This document shows positions 10,796 to 22,627 of a DNA stretch of 64,000 bases, piece after piece; position 1 is the first letter of the stretch, and the number at the start of each line of letters is the position of its first letter. The notes below the pieces were generated by a model, which did no database searches, had not been told where the DNA came from, and saw only the letters and a list, made by a program, of their open reading frames with translations. The translations under genes were made by a program, and so were the position numbers. Location: positions 32,157-96,156 of the forward strand of contig MU129128.1 of NCBI GenBank assembly GCA_014904985.1. The letters are read 5' to 3'. The stretch comes from Hydnum rufescens UP504. Taxonomy: Eukaryota > Basidiomycota > Agaricomycetes > Cantharellales > Hydnaceae.

Positions 10796-11225
10796 GTTGG
10801 AGTCCAAGGCATGATATGCAGGCTGACTGCTGAAACTGCCAGCAGAGCCTGGGGAGACCTTGTTTCTTTTTCCCTCCCTCCCACCCTGTTGATGGTGTCT
10901 AGTTATGAGCCACCCACCCATCCTGTGTCTACCCTCCCACACAGTCAGGCCAAGTGCTGGGTTCTTTCACACCAAATTGCCTGCAGCAATTTTCACACAC
11001 CTGCACCAGCAGAGACCTGCCATGGATGCAGGCTGACTGTTTCAGAGGTCACACAGATGACTTCACAAGCAGCTGTATTATCACTTCCATCCCCCAATAC
11101 TGTGCCTGTTGCTCCCTGTGGCATAGCTCTTTTCCACATTATCAAGCTACTGAATTCACCATGTGCCTACTTTTCAGCCCAAACACTGGAAGGAAGATCA
11201 ATAACTAAAAGGAGCAACTGTACAA
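10796..11225. repeat. Dispersed repeat family A, copy 1
   Basis: Matches 45061-45434 on the same strand over several hundred bp: GCCAGCAGAGCC, CACACCAAATTGCCT, GCAATTTTCACACACCTGCA and ATGCAGGCTGACTGTTT are all shared. No coding potential visible. At the second site an uninterrupted relative marks the insertion limits. Confidence 0.65.
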
Positions 11226-11319
11226 TGTAAGGGAGGGCATGCATCAGCTGGATCAACACTTGCTTTCAGCAGCTCTTTAGAATCTCATCTATGGATCTTT
11301 CAATAAGAGGTTTCATTAT

Positions 11320-11480
11320 TACAATCCTCTTAGTCCAAAGGCACAACAATGCAGAGGAGGGGCTAGCAAATGTAGGAGTGGCCAAGTTGGCAAGAGCTGG
11401 ATTGCTTCCAGCCATCATGGCATGTGTCTGGTTGGCTGGGACATTCATGCTGCTGGGAGGGGGACTCTAGGCAGCTTCTT
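11320..11480. repeat. Dispersed repeat family B, copy 1
   Basis: Shares ACAATCCTCTTAGTCCAAAG, AATGCAGAGGAGGGGCTA and AGTTGGCAAG with 46840-47000. Nature unknown. Confidence 0.6.
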
Positions 11481-11639
11481 TCCCAACCCTCCCACCCTTC
11501 ATTTTGTCTACAAACTGGCTTAGTCATGAGAGTGGCAGATAATCCCACCCACCCATCATATCTGCCACCCTCATGCACTGAGACCAGCAAAGCAATTGCT
11601 TCACAATCTCTCACACAATCATGCCAGTAGAGACAAGTG

Positions 11640-11865
11640 TTTTGCTGACAAGCAAACAGATACAAACTTGCTAGCACACAAATATCTTTCCAAATCAGCA
11701 TCCAAATGAGCTCCAAGAGACACTTGGGAAATGATTTGGATGGGTATTTGGACTTCTTGAGGCCTAAATACCTGTCCAAATGTCTTTTGGAGTTTGGAAA
11801 CTCACTTAGATACTGTTTGGAAGTGATTCAAAAAGATATTTGTGTATTGTGAAGCCCCTTAATGA
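11640..11865. repeat. Degenerate fold-back MITE
   Basis: The inner arms (CCAAATCA...GAGCTCC and GGAGTTTGG...TTTGGAAGTGATTCAAA) pair with each other and resemble the TTTGAGAGTGATTTG-type arms of the MITE at 37558-37889. It ends near GAAGCCCCTTA. The outer left end is unclear and no duplication could be read. Confidence 0.4.
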
Positions 11866-13012
11866 AAGTTATCCTTTTATTATCATCAGCTCCTCCAGAA
11901 TACCCAGGTGTACTATTTTCTGCAGATTCAGCTGCCTTTTAGCTGCTGGTCTTTCCTTCCAGCTCACACCAAGGGTTCTGTTTAGATATTCAGATTAGAA
12001 TATTGGAACTCAATGACAGTAGAAAAACAAGCAGATGAAGTTGGAAGGGCTACACCCACAGTATATCTCAGTATTTCCAGTTTCAGAGTGCTGCATGCAG
12101 AATCAGCAGCTCCACCAATGGAATAACAAGGGGTGAGAGATTGGATCTCCTAAAGAGGGGCTCTTTGGTACACCAGGAACAAGCTCCCAGGCACCAAGAA
12201 CCACTGAATAATGATGTCAGAGTAAATTGAAGCTGCATCAGCAGAACATGGAGCTCCTCAGGACCCCAAAGTGCCATGATAAACAAAAACAACGAATAAG
12301 CTCTGATACACAAAGGACAACCATGTAAGGAAAATTGGGATGAATCAAAGTTACATCCAGCTACATCTGTCAGTTGTGGAGCTCCATGAGATTCAAAAGG
12401 AGCTGATCATCATCATGTATGGGCAAAATTAAAATGGACAAGGAGTTGTGTTCATAGGGAGTGAAGTTCTTAAGACCTAGGATAAACTGATAATAAGGGT
12501 AATCCAGGTGCCAGTACAGAAAGAGTAGCTGCATGGATGAAATTACAGTGGATCTGGGAAAGAGGCTCTTTGATATGCAAGAGACACATGCTCCAATAAG
12601 GGCCTCTTTCAAAGAGCTGCTTGGTGTAAGCTCCTCTGAAAGTACAAGGATGAAAGTGGACTAAAATGAAGCTTTAATTTGCTTGGGGCTCTTTGATGTG
12701 CAAGGTAGGAGCTCTAAGAAACAACAGCAGCTACAGATGTCAAGCCTCAGCTGACTCCACAAGGAATGGAAGCCACATTCATGCAATTGCAGTAACATGG
12801 AGCTCCATCACCTTCATTTATGACACTCTTCATGCCTATTATGTCAAGGTGACACACAATTATGTGGTTCTTGTGAGGTCTTAGATGCCTGATATCCAGC
12901 AATATTCCAACTGCATATCAGGATTGGGGCCTGGTTCTAGCCAGTGTTTGGGTGCTCAGCTAATGGTGGCAATTGCTGGTGTTGAGTCAACACTGATCCC
13001 AGTTTGAGTGGG
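11866..13012. other. No recognised gene; scattered AGCTCC-rich sequence
   Basis: Loosely repetitive stretch with many AGCTCC/GGAGCT words and LTR3 at its right edge. No open frame here looks like a protein. Confidence 0.4.
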
Positions 13013-13017
13013 ATGTT

Positions 13018-13414
13018 TGTTATGAGTCATACTCATAACCTCATATATAAGCACATCACATGACCTTGTGGCCTTGCCACATAAGCACTGCACATCCCCC
13101 TCCACCTTCATTAATAATCCCCTTACCAATCCTCCCTTGATCTTAGTATATAAGTAGCTACTGCTCATACTCTAGCTCCTTAGAAGATTGAGAATCTATG
13201 TATCTGTGATTGTCTCTTCTCACCAATCCTCCTCTCATCTCAAGTCTCCCTGAGAATTCAGTTCCTCCACTCCATTTCTCTGTGTTCTCATCTTCCACAA
13301 CATTATGTAATCCTCATGCTTCATGCATCTGATTGTCAATCATCTTAGGGGCTTCCAGTTCTTACTTGGCCTGATTACATAATCACCTCCCCATACTAGG
13401 AATGACCCTTAACA
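13018..13414 (+). mobile_element. Solo LTR, family LTR3, copy a
   Basis: A 397-bp LTR beginning TGTTATGAGTCATACTC and ending ACCCTTAACA, with an exact 5-bp target duplication ATGTT (13013-13017 and 13415-13419). It contains a TATA-like AGTATATAAG near 13146 and a Gcn4/AP-1-type TGAGTCA at the left end. Related copies are at 42407-42806, 34337-34815 and 44240-44567. No internal region of this family is seen in the window. Confidence 0.92.
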
Positions 13415-13434
13415 ATGTTGCCCAGTCCTGCTAG

Positions 13435-13950
13435 GACCAAGGCTTTGTTGAAAAAGCTGTGTGTGGGTGCATTGTTTGTGCCCAAATCACAGCTCTCCAC
13501 CAAGCCTACCTTCAAGAAAACCTGAGAAGTTTTGGCCTCACTGCAACCTATCTTCCTCACACCTATCCATCAGGACCAATTACAAACTGTTCTGATTGTT
13601 TTCCATTTCAATATAATCAATCTTCCTCATCTATCTTCACCTGGCCCTCCTGGGAGAAGGCTTTGTTGGAGGGGCTGTGTGTGTAGGTGGGATCTCTTTG
13701 CCCAAAGCACAGCTTTCCAACAAGCCCACTCTCAAGTTAATCTGACCATTTTTGACTCCACTGTGCTCTCCACCTAACACTCAACTGGACCTAGAGGGGT
13801 CAAATATTGGCAGATCATTGCACTCTTGGGCACATTAGACTTGTCCCATTCACACCTATCCATCAAGTCCAATTATGATGTGTTCTGATCATTTTCCATT
13901 TCAATATCATCAATCTTCCTCATCTGTCTGAACCTGGTCCTCCTGCCATA
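13435..13950. repeat. Imperfect tandem duplication, ~220-290 bp unit
   Basis: AAGGCTTTGTTG, the CAAA...CACAGCT block and CACACCTATCCATCA recur in order (for example 13439 and 13658; 13557 and 13851). Each unit includes TTTTCCATTTCAATAT and ATCAATCTTCCTCATCT. No coding value seen. Confidence 0.7.
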
Positions 13951-13971
13951 TGTTGGTCATTTTTTCATACT

Positions 13972-15242
13972 TGGGGATTGAGAACAAAAAGAGGGGACCA
14001 TGGGATCAATCCAAATGTTCAGGCTCAAGGGAATGCGGGTCCCTCAGGATAAAAGAATATTGCTGAAAGCAACACTTGCCCAAGCATAAAGAGTGAATTT
14101 TCATCACAGTACCACACCCTAACTCCTCTTGAGGCCTTAGACAAAATGTATTAGTATCAGTGGAAATTTCCCAACACTTCCTGCACTCAATATACACCTC
14201 AGAAGAGCAATAAGGTAACTGGCAGAAAGGTGGGATTGATCCAAAAATGATGAAAAAGGAATCAAGTCAAAAGCTTCAAAACTGAGGGAGATATTCAAAA
14301 TCAAGTCAGAATAAGGAAATGTGGCTTAACCAGGTTATTTCTCCTCTCCTCCTGAACAGAATCCCATGGGGAATGGTGCAACTGGCCACCCTAAATGTAC
14401 CCTTCTTCAGATATAAGATGGGTAGAGAATAATTGCCATTAACAATCAAAAAAGCAGAGGCAATGATGGAGTGAGACATGGGGGAGATTAGTTGTAAAAG
14501 GCCAAGTTCTTATCAGATTATTTTCCCCTTCATATTCATGGATGTGCATTATTGACAGCTTTCCAGGGGTGCTTATTACAAACAAATTGGATAAACACTG
14601 ACCAAGAAAATTGAAAAATACTGCTTGACAATATGAGATATGGAAGAAAATGGCCTGGAGAGTGCAGTTTTAATTTTCTCAGCTCATGTTTGGCACTGTC
14701 CAAAAGGTATGAATTGTAGCTTTCTGGGGACTATCTTGCCAAGTTGATCTAATCAAAACTGTGTGAGTAATTCCCATTACTCCTTGAGAGTGCTGCATTA
14801 GCCCCTATTAATCATGTGACAAGTCCACAAGTTGGGATCAAGGCCCAGGTGTGTAATCTGACATATTACATAATCTGAATTTATTAGAGTTGCCCTTCAA
14901 GCAGCCAGGAGGCATATGACAAAAGTGGGTGAATGATCCAAGGTCAAAGAAGGTTGGCAAGTTGAATTGCTGTATCCAGAATTAATTGGACTCAAGTATG
15001 GCTTAAACAAAAACAATTTGAGGTGGCCTGTTGAAGTGCCATGGATGAACAATGAATTGGCTCATGTACAGGGAAAGGAATGACTTGGATTCATAGAATT
15101 CAGACATATGAGATTTGGATTGGTTCTCAAATGAATGACAGTGTGGTAATTGAAGCACAGATTGATATGGAAACTGATTCATCTATTTGAACAATCATCC
15201 TTGGCTGGGGTTTGTATCTAGTAGGGATTTACCCCTCCAACA
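13972..15242 (-). mobile_element. LTR2 copy a, 3' end missing
   Basis: On the minus strand it starts TGTTGGAGGGGTAAATCCC (right edge 15242) and follows the LTR2 at 28742-30120 down to GTTCTCAATCCCCA (about 13972). The last ~60 bp of the family are not found. The right side is followed by CCAC, a plausible 4-bp duplication whose partner is lost. Confidence 0.8.
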
Positions 15243-15323
15243 CCACTGACCCCATGAGGGGCATTTCCTGAATTTCTGCACCCCCTTCTGATCCCCTGCT
15301 CTCCATGTAGTATTGATGTTGAT

Positions 15324-16361
15324 TGTAGAAGTACAAGGATATCTGGGTCAAAGAAATGCTTTTTAGGCTATTTCAGCTCTAAGTCTTACCAGGCAGCCAC
15401 ACTAGTAAAGCTGGGCAACCTAGACATGTAATTAGGTAACCTGGTAAGGCTAGCCTCAGGACTTAAGAGTCCTTTTGATCCATAAATGGTAGTCAATATT
15501 GAGGGAAACATTAAGGGCCATAGCAACCCTAAATTAGACCTCATAAAGGCACCATAGCAACACCATTAGGAGATGCTGTGCTCTTCTAGAACATGGACTC
15601 CACCCTTCTAGAACCATTGCTGTGCTACACCCTTCTAGAATGTGTGAGTCATAAGATATTTTTCGGGTAGAACAATAAGTTCATTTGGGAACAATAAGGC
15701 ATATGAGTCATAGATGAGTCATAGGTTATTTTTAGGATAGAACAAAAGGTTCATTTCCCATCCTTCTATAACTAGACAGGGGAATGCTTCATAATAGGGG
15801 CTCTCTGACAGGCATAAAAGGAGGGGGAATCTTAGGTAGAAAGACAAGAAATTCAGAGGTAGCCCCCAGCAGTCTCTCTATTCTTCACACACCCAGAAGA
15901 AAAAGAGGGGATTCCCCAATATTCACTCTATTCTTCACACATTCAGATCACCTTAGCCACACTAGACTAAGTTCTACAGTAGAAAAGGAGAAATCTGACT
16001 TCACAAGTATTGGAAGACCAAGCCTAGCATAAATAAGTCTAGCACAGCTTATCAAGAGGAAGATCTTCAGTACACTTGGAGAGGATTTAAGGCCCTTAGT
16101 AACCTGGAACAAGTCTTACCTAAGTTCTTGATCGACTTCACACCCTTCTCATGCTTTAGCCCTATTCATCAACCTTTCAATCTTTCACCTCTTTCATCCA
16201 AACACTCCACACACACACTCTACCCCTATATCCAGTCCTTGATTCTTATGCCTATCTCAGTAATAAGAACCAGTTCCTTGTTGTTTACTAAAGACTAAGT
16301 CTAGACTCTGTCATTTGACTTGCTCTTGTTTTCTTCTGAACATTGGCAGGAAACCCCAACA
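15324..16361 (+). mobile_element. Solo LTR, family LTR5, 1038 bp
   Basis: Begins TGTAGAAGTACAAGGATATC and ends GAAACCCCAACA, with an exact 5-bp target duplication TTGAT (15319-15323 and 16362-16366). It has a TATA-like GCATAAAAGG near 15815 and three TGAGTCA-type sites (about 15647, 15704, 15714). Only copy in the window. A few CpGs remain (TTTTTCGGG, GATCGACTT), so it is probably among the younger insertions. Confidence 0.85.
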
Positions 16362-16379
16362 TTGATGATTGTCAATTGA

Positions 16380-16468
16380 CATCAAGAAAATTAGGCCCAC
16401 TAGGCCAGCAAAATGACCTCAAATGGTACTCCTTTTGAGGAGACCAACCTAAGTGGTTGACCAAGGTG
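16380..16468. mobile_element. Right end of a hAT1-family element (fragment)
   Basis: GAGACCAACCTAAGTGGTTG followed by ACCAAGGTG resembles the right terminus of hAT1 (GACTGACCAAGGTG) with a similar GGTAC subterminal word. No left end or duplication found. Confidence 0.4.
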
Positions 16469-16559
16469 TTTTGTTGAAACAACCTTGGGGTATATGTGTG
16501 CCTCTGAAGGTCTGTGTGCAAGTTTGAATCTCAGTTGTGGGATGTTTGAGTGAGAGTTG

Positions 16560-16760
16560 TGGTTCTCTTCCCCCTATTCCAACTACATCTTCTTCTACAG
16601 TTGCAAAGTCTTTGCCTCCTTCAGACATATATACCCTCTTCAGAGAGTAAATAATTTCTCTGATGCTACTCTTACTCCATCCTCTTCTACAGCTTCAGAT
16701 TCTTTACCTCCTTCACAGCCTTCACAGATACACCCCTTCTTCAGACAGTAAATGGTTTCC
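16560..16760. repeat. Two related ~95-bp tandem units
   Basis: CTTCTTCTACAGTTGCAAAG...TTCAGAGAGTAAAT and CCTCTTCTACAGCTTCAGAT...TTCAGACAGTAAAT are consecutive imperfect copies. Function unknown. The sequence on to 17480 shows no gene or repeat I recognise. Confidence 0.5.
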
Positions 16761-17589
16761 CAATGCAATGACTAGTGTACAGTAGCATCTAGATAAGCCA
16801 CAGACCAGCCTTCATTACCTTTCCCACCAACTCACCCTCTCTCTTCATAACTGCTGTGTATCATCCATTTTCTGTGCAATTTTCATCATGCAAACCCTGA
16901 GTTTTTTTGGAGAGACTTGACAAGGTCTTCCTTTTTGACAGTTTTCTCATTGTTGTTCAGACCATTAAATGATTTGGCATATTTTTCATTCATTCACAAC
17001 TTTCGAACATTGACATTCTCTACATATGGATACACAATTGGCTTAGATCAAAGCTTGAATACTCATCATGTGCTTCCAAGAGGACACTTATCTTTTTCAG
17101 AATGAAGAAAAGCATTCCATACATTTTGCTTCAAGAACCAAGAGTAGGGGGGACTACATCACCTGCCAGATCTTCACACCCCACTTGTGGGAAAGATGGG
17201 TAACAACTTGCACATACTGGCTCCACAGGGCCTGAGAGATCTTCCCCATATTAGATGACATTACCCCACCCTCAGGTCCAGGCCTTCATCAAAATCCTCT
17301 CATAAGCTATTCTAGGCCATCTGTTCTGCCTGAAGGTTCTGCTTCAATACCTGGAACATTGGCCACCTTGATGGTGCTGCCACTACATTCCTGAAGCTGA
17401 GACATAACCAGTTCTGAACATGAATGTGACCCTTGACCCTTACATCTGTGATCCATCCCAATCATTATCCTCAGCATCAACCTCAGCCACAATTGCAGCA
17501 TGTGTGAGCTTGAAAATCATATGTCTTTTGATGTGAGTCTGATTCATCCACTCTGGACACAAACACAAACAACTCAGAAGTTGAGTTGC

Positions 17590-17890
17590 CAGAAGAGGCA
17601 TGGGGGTGAGGAGCAGGAGCAGGAGCAAGAGCAGATGAGCAAATATTCAGAAAAGCAGACAAGTGAGGACTGGGGGCAGAGGTGATATTGGAAGATGCAG
17701 AAAGTGAGGACTGGGAACAGATGAGTGAGGGCCAGGAGTGGATGAGATGATGTTGGAAAAAGCAGATGAGTGAGGACTGTGAGCAGATGTGAAAATAAGC
17801 AGACAAGTGAGGACCAGGAGTAGATGGGATGATATTGGAAGAAGCAGACAAGGGAGGACTGGGAGGACCAGGAGTGCATCAAGAAACCCA
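17590..17890. repeat. Purine-rich minisatellite, ~65-bp unit
   Basis: About four imperfect units built from AGCAGACAAGTGAGGACTGG, GAGCAGATG and GATGATATTGGAAGA. The minus-strand Ser/Leu/His-rich frames crossing it merely translate the repeat. Confidence 0.75.
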
Positions 17891-18334
17891 GAATCAACTC
17901 TGTGCACTCTGGAGAAGGGACCTTACTCCTGGGCCTTCCACTGATGCAAATTGGCTCAAACTTTTCCAGCACTGCATGCTTGCATATCTGACCTCAAATG
18001 CAAAACCACAAGCCATTTGAGTGTGTGGTTGGAGAATTATGAACAATTTATTATTTACTCTGCTGACTTTGCATGCTGTGGAGGCTGTGGAGCAAGGTCC
18101 TCCACTCTGGAGCCTCCACAACCCATTTTGCACTTCCTGATGTGGATGAGATGATATTCAAAGAAGCCAATAAGTCAGCAGTAGGAATGAACACACCAGC
18201 TGGCAGGGTGGACCCTTGGGTTGTGGGATCTACATATCAAGTGACCTTATCTATTCTGTCACTGAACATACTGAAACCACTGAATGGACATACTGATTTG
18301 TTGGGTTGGCTGGTCTAGTAGCCATAAATACTAG
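17891..18334. other. No recognised feature
   Basis: Single-copy within the window. Short open frames exist on both strands but none resembles a known protein. Confidence 0.35.
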
Positions 18335-18546
18335 GCCAGCAGACTTTCATTCCCCCATCAATCCTATCATTGATGGCACCCTCCTACTCCTATGCTCTCA
18401 TTGCCTTATCCCCCCAACTGAGTAATAGAGCTATGTGCATCATCATTGTGATCTTTTTGGTAATTGTCACCATCTTTATCCTTACCTCAATCTCTTGTCA
18501 TCAGGTTCTGGGTCAGCAAGTGGTGTGCTGAGTAATTGACAAATGA
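18335..18546 (+). mobile_element. 5' part of a diverged LTR1 copy (F)
   Basis: Aligns with the LTR1 copies at 43360 and 38807 from CAGACTTTCATTCC through the start of the LTR-borne reading frame (MAPSYSYALIALSPQLSNRA, then a hydrophobic stretch, from 18373). It is then broken by the AGCTG element at 18547. Sequence matching the rest of LTR1 resumes at about 21219. Confidence 0.6.
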
Positions 18547-19155
18547 CAGTGCCTGAGGGAAGCAAGTTTGGACCTCTTAGGCTGGCCTTTACCTATGCAG
18601 AAAAGGTCCTAAGAGGACCAGCATGTTAGTGGTGACCAGCTGCTATTCAAACTCACCTCTGGGAGCTCTTGGCATACTGATATCCAGCAGTGCCTGTGAA
18701 GAGTTCTTATCAGGGCTTGCTTCCAGCAGCTGCTGTTATACTGAGAGCCAGCATCTCCAATTCATTGTATTTTGGCTCCAATGTGGATGTGCTTCCTGCA
18801 GGTGCTGGCATACTGAGACCTAGCTGCTCTAATAATGAACAATGATAAGCTGCTATATGGGCATGCAGCTCTTAAGAGTCAGAGCCAGCAGCTCCTATCT
18901 CTTCTATAGTAGGTGATATAAGATCCAAAGAGCTGCTCATAAGCACCAATGAGCTGGTATGTGGCAGTGCTTCTAGCCTGCTGGTGTACTGAAAGCTAGC
19001 AGCTCTTATAATGAGCAATAATCAGCTGCTGGATGGGCATGCAGCTACTGAGATTTAGAGCCAGCAGCCCCAATCTATCTCATAACTACTTGATACAGCT
19101 TAGGCTTGAGTGCACCCACTGGTAGTACAACAAATCATGGGTGCATGGGAAGGGA

Positions 19156-19240
19156 CTGAAAGTCCAGTGGTCTAAGCAGCCAAAGTCCTGGCTGCCCTAC
19201 AATGAGGTGAGAGGTTCAAATCATGCAGTTGGAACATTTC
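19156..19240 (+). other. tRNA-like module (A- and B-box-like), copy 1
   Basis: AAGTCCAGTGGTCTAAGCAG resembles a tRNA 5' part and A box, and GAGGTTCAAATCATGC resembles a T-arm (GGTTCRAATC, with CpG decay of GGTTCGAATC). The acceptor halves do not pair well, so it is a tRNA-derived remnant and not a working tRNA. A second copy is at 40140-40225. Confidence 0.45.
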
Positions 19241-19619
19241 TGCTGACCAATCATACTTACCACAGCAATAAGGCTGATCAGTCAGCAGTCCCCAACCAGA
19301 GGTAGACATACAACCATGCCAATTCCAACCCTAACCCCTAACAGTCCCCAATCATCAACAATACTCCTAGACATGACAGTAGATGTTCCCAACCTATCAT
19401 GTGAAGTCCAACCCCCAACAATCCCCAACATCTAGCTGCATGATGAGCACCTGCTGTGCAATGAATAGCTCTTGAATGGAGAAACAAACAACTTCAAAGA
19501 TATGAATTGTAGTAGCTGCTGAAGCTACAATAGTATTAACAGCCTGTGAGCAGCTCCAATACATCAGGGAGACACTTGGACCTGGAAGGTCTGGAAGCCA
19601 GGAGTGGCTGTGCATATAT

Positions 19620-20985
19620 ACAAGCAGCCATATATAGAGATCTTACATAAGCCACCATGAATAAAACATTACATAAGCTGCCATATATAGAAATATTGCA
19701 TAGGCCACCATATATAGTAATATGACATACACTGCCACATATAGTAATATTACATAAGCTTCCATATATGGTAATATTACATAAGCTGCTATATATGGTT
19801 ATGGATGCTGTGGTTCAGGTTTAAACCTGTGGAACCTGAGTTTAAACCTGAACCTGACCCAGGTCAGGTTCCATTGGGGTCAGGTTTCATTTCATTTTCT
19901 TCAGGTCAGGTTCAGGTTTTGCCCTTGCCCTGAATCCAAAAACCAGTCTGAAACCAGGTTTAAACCTGAACCTGAAAGGTAGGGTGTAGGTTCCATTCCA
20001 TGTAAATTGACCACTATTCTGCCACCAAATCTGGCAATTTACACATGTGACTGTAGTTCTGGAGTCAGAAGTCACATGACTTGGCCATCAAATGAGGTAA
20101 TTGGTGCAGGTCACAAGTCACATGACAGAATGTAGTGATGAAATACCATCTCCAGAAGATGTGTGAGCAGTAAATTGAAGTGAAAGGGGGCTAGGAAGGA
20201 GATGTGGATCTAAAGCAGGATGTAAAGGGAGTGGCAGAGGCAGAGACTTGAGCAGAGGGTCTAGATATTCTGTAGTACCCCCTGAACATGTTGGCTTCCC
20301 TCATACCTCAGGTTTCAGGTTTAAACCTGAACCTGACCTGAATGAGACCAAACCTCAGGTCAGGTTCAGGTTTTGCCCTCATGGGTGATTTTGGAACCTG
20401 GTCAGGTTTAGGTTTTGCCCAAATTGGGCAAAACCTGACCAAAACCTGACTGTGGCAACCATATATATGGTAATTTTACATAAGCTGCCACATATAGTAA
20501 TATTACATAGGCTGCCATATATAGTAATATTGCATAGGCTTCTATATAGGATAGGGAATGTTACCTAAGCAACTACAAAAGAAAAATTACATAAGAAGCC
20601 ATAAAAGGAAACATTGCATAAGCTACTATATATGGGTTGCTATGTAAGCACCCATCCATAGGCAACTGCATGGGCACTTACATAGCAACCCATATATAGT
20701 AGCTTATGCAATGTTTCCTTTTATGGCTTCTTATGTAATTTTTCTTTTGTAGTTGCTTAGGTAACATTCCCTATCCTATATAGAAGCCTATGCAATATTA
20801 CTATATATGGCAGCCTATGTAATATTACTATATGTGGCAGGGTATGCAATATTACTATATATGGTGGCCTATGTAATATTTCTATATATGGTGGCCTATG
20901 TAATATGGTGGCCTATGTAATATTTCTAAATATGGCAGCTTATGCAATATCACTATATATGGCAGCTTGTGTATTATTGCCTAAT
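19620..20985. repeat. Large palindrome of CATATATAGTAATATTACATA units
   Basis: Left arm 19620-20650 (interrupted by the MITE at 19800-20463) and right arm about 20660-20985 are reverse complements. They are nearly perfect over about 180 bp next to the centre (CCATCCATAGGCAACTGCAT). Each arm is made of ~30-bp degenerate units TATATAGTAATATTACATAA. A cruciform or hairpin could form. Confidence 0.85.
19800..20463. mobile_element. hAT-type MITE, GGTTTAAACC family, copy 1
   Basis: Starts TATGGATGCTGTGGTTCAGG and ends GTGGCAACCATA, with an exact 8-bp target duplication TATATGGT (19792-19799 and 20464-20471). The interior is dominated by AGGTTTAAACCTG and TCAGGTTCAGGTT repeats and encodes nothing. 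Same family at 33338-34005, 54531-54940 and 62255-62748. Confidence 0.9.
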
Positions 20986-21218
20986 TGTTTTGCCTGAGGC
21001 TTCTGAAGCCTCTGAAGATTCTTGAAGTTTTACTTCAGAGGCCTTCAAAAAAGGGCATTGTGTTGGGACTTCAAGAACTTCAGACCTTCAGAAGTCTTCA
21101 GAGTGGCTTTTGATTTTCCTGATGTAGTGCTTTAAAGCAGCAGCAATAAACAGATTGCTGTGCTGCAGTTCTTCTATACATGAAGCCAAAAGCTCCAATG
21201 GAAAAGAGAATGAGGCTC

Positions 21219-21660
21219 CATCTCAAGGCATCCTACTATGGCACTACCAATTCCTATCCCCCCTCCCTTGCTCTCTGTGCTCTGTGACACCCTACACCTT
21301 TAATGTGCCCACACAAGGACAGCCTTGGAGATACAAGGGATAGGTTAAGCATCTGTAGGAATAGGTGCTGGACCATGGGGAGGTGCTTCCTCAGGCTGAC
21401 TAAGGGTTAGTAGGTAGGTGAGTGAGCTTAGTAAGGGTCAGTCAGAGGGGCTGTGGAGGCTTTGAGGAGAGGAGTGCCCTTTACAGTTGGAGAATCCTTA
21501 GTTTCAATCTCTCAGGATTTCCACTGTGATAGGTGCAAGCCTTGTGCATGGCTGTATGCATGGTGTTGTATGCTCAGGATTTCCACTGCAATATACATGT
21601 GGTTATTCATTTCATTTCAAATTCTGTTTGTGACCTTGATGGCAGTGTTACCCTGATGGC
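21219..21660 (+). mobile_element. 3' part of a diverged LTR1 copy (G)
   Basis: Resumes LTR1 after the AGCTG element. It includes TTTAATGTGCCCACACAAGG/TTGGAGATACAAGGGATAG, which matches the C-terminal end of the LTR-borne reading frame (PWRYKG then stop). The TTTCAATCTCTCAGGATT block and the terminal GGCAGTGTTACCCTGA follow. With copy F it probably made one LTR1. Confidence 0.55.
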
Positions 21661-21887
21661 CTTGGAGTTGTACTTCTGGACCCTAGCAGGGAAAGCAGTC
21701 AGCAGGACAGTCCATTCCTCTTACTGATCACACCCTCCCCCCTCTTCTCCTTAGGTAGTGACTGTACCACTGGCCAGTCACTACTTTACTATCTTTCATA
21801 ATTCAGTCTTGTCCCTCACAACCTTTTCCCTTGTCCTCAGAGTGAAGCCAAGCCAGTGCTAAGGGTGGCAGGATCCCCCCTTCTCCT
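21661..21887. other. No recognised feature
   Basis: Short single-copy spacer between the broken LTR1 and the Gypsy target duplication. Confidence 0.4.
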
Positions 21888-21892
21888 CTTTC

Positions 21893-22627
21893 TGTCAGGG
21901 CAACACTGCTGTTGAAGCCACAAACAGAAAGAAAAAAGAGATTAATTAACCACATGCTATTGCAGTGGGAATCCTGAGTATACACCACACAATAAGGGAC
22001 ACACAAGTCTTGCACCTATCGCAGTGGGAATCCTGAGAGATCAAAACTGGTGATCCCCCAACTGCAAAGGGCTATAAGTACTACTTCCTGCACACAGCCA
22101 CCACAGCCTCCACAGCCACCATCACTAAGCCTCACTAAGCTGACACAGCCATGTTATGAATCCTGTGTGCACCTCCACATGGCTATGCCCTAACTTCCTT
22201 ATGCATCCCCCTTAGCATATATACTTCCAAGGCAGTGTATGCCTGGGTACTCCAAAGGAGTCAAAGGACCATAGTGATGCTGAGGGAGTAGGGATTGGGA
22301 CAGGTGGTGCAGGTTCAGGGACTGGGGCAGAGTAGGAGGGGGAGGAGGAGTCTGGATTGGCAACTGCATGGACTCACATGGGGAATGAGGGAACAACAGG
22401 TGCTGACAAGGGCACCAATGCTGCCACTGGTTGAGGCCCAATAGTATGAGGGCAATAATAATAAGAGAAATGCCAATAATGGCAAGGATGACAATAACCC
22501 CCTTACTGAATGGAAGGAGGAGATGAGAGCATTTGAAGAAGTAGGCACCATATGATAGAGTCAATGAAGAATGATACTCTGATGGGTAAGTCCACAGGCA
22601 GAAGCAAATGTCAATTTGATCCTGACA
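21893..22627 (-). repeat. 3' LTR of Gypsy1 (LTR1)
   Basis: 735 bp in minus orientation, TGTCAGGATC...CCCTGACA. It differs from the 5' LTR (794 bp) by a ~36-bp deletion after the membrane-helix codons and by many substitutions, so the insertion is not recent. The U3 part holds the LTR-borne reading frame. A TATA-like CTTATAGCC lies near 22075. Confidence 0.93.
22199..22551 (-). pseudogene. LTR1-borne membrane protein frame, broken copy (3' LTR)
   Basis: The start (VPTSSNALIS, from 22551) and the membrane helix (KGVIVILAIIGISLIIIALI) are in different frames because a few bases were lost between them. The helix is intact and the proline-rich part follows (SMQLPIQTPPPPP), then another frame change. 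Compare the intact copy at 30868-31245. Confidence 0.6.

Larger units (their letters stand above)
18547..21218. mobile_element. AGCTG-rich fold-back element, copy 1
   Basis: The left end (CAGTGCCTGAGGGAAGCAAG, then TTTGGACCTCTTAGGCTGG) matches the right end of the element at 39430-40988 in reverse. The body is rich in AGCAGCTGCT words, carries a CCCTAA-type module (19320-19400) and a tRNA-like stretch (19156-19240), and ends near 21218 where homology to the other copy's left side stops. It contains a large palindrome centred near 20658 and the MITE at 19800-20463. Confidence 0.65.

Noticed and set aside
17483..17972. Overlapping minus-strand frames of 86-132 codons
   Set aside because: Ser/Leu/His-rich translations of a purine minisatellite.
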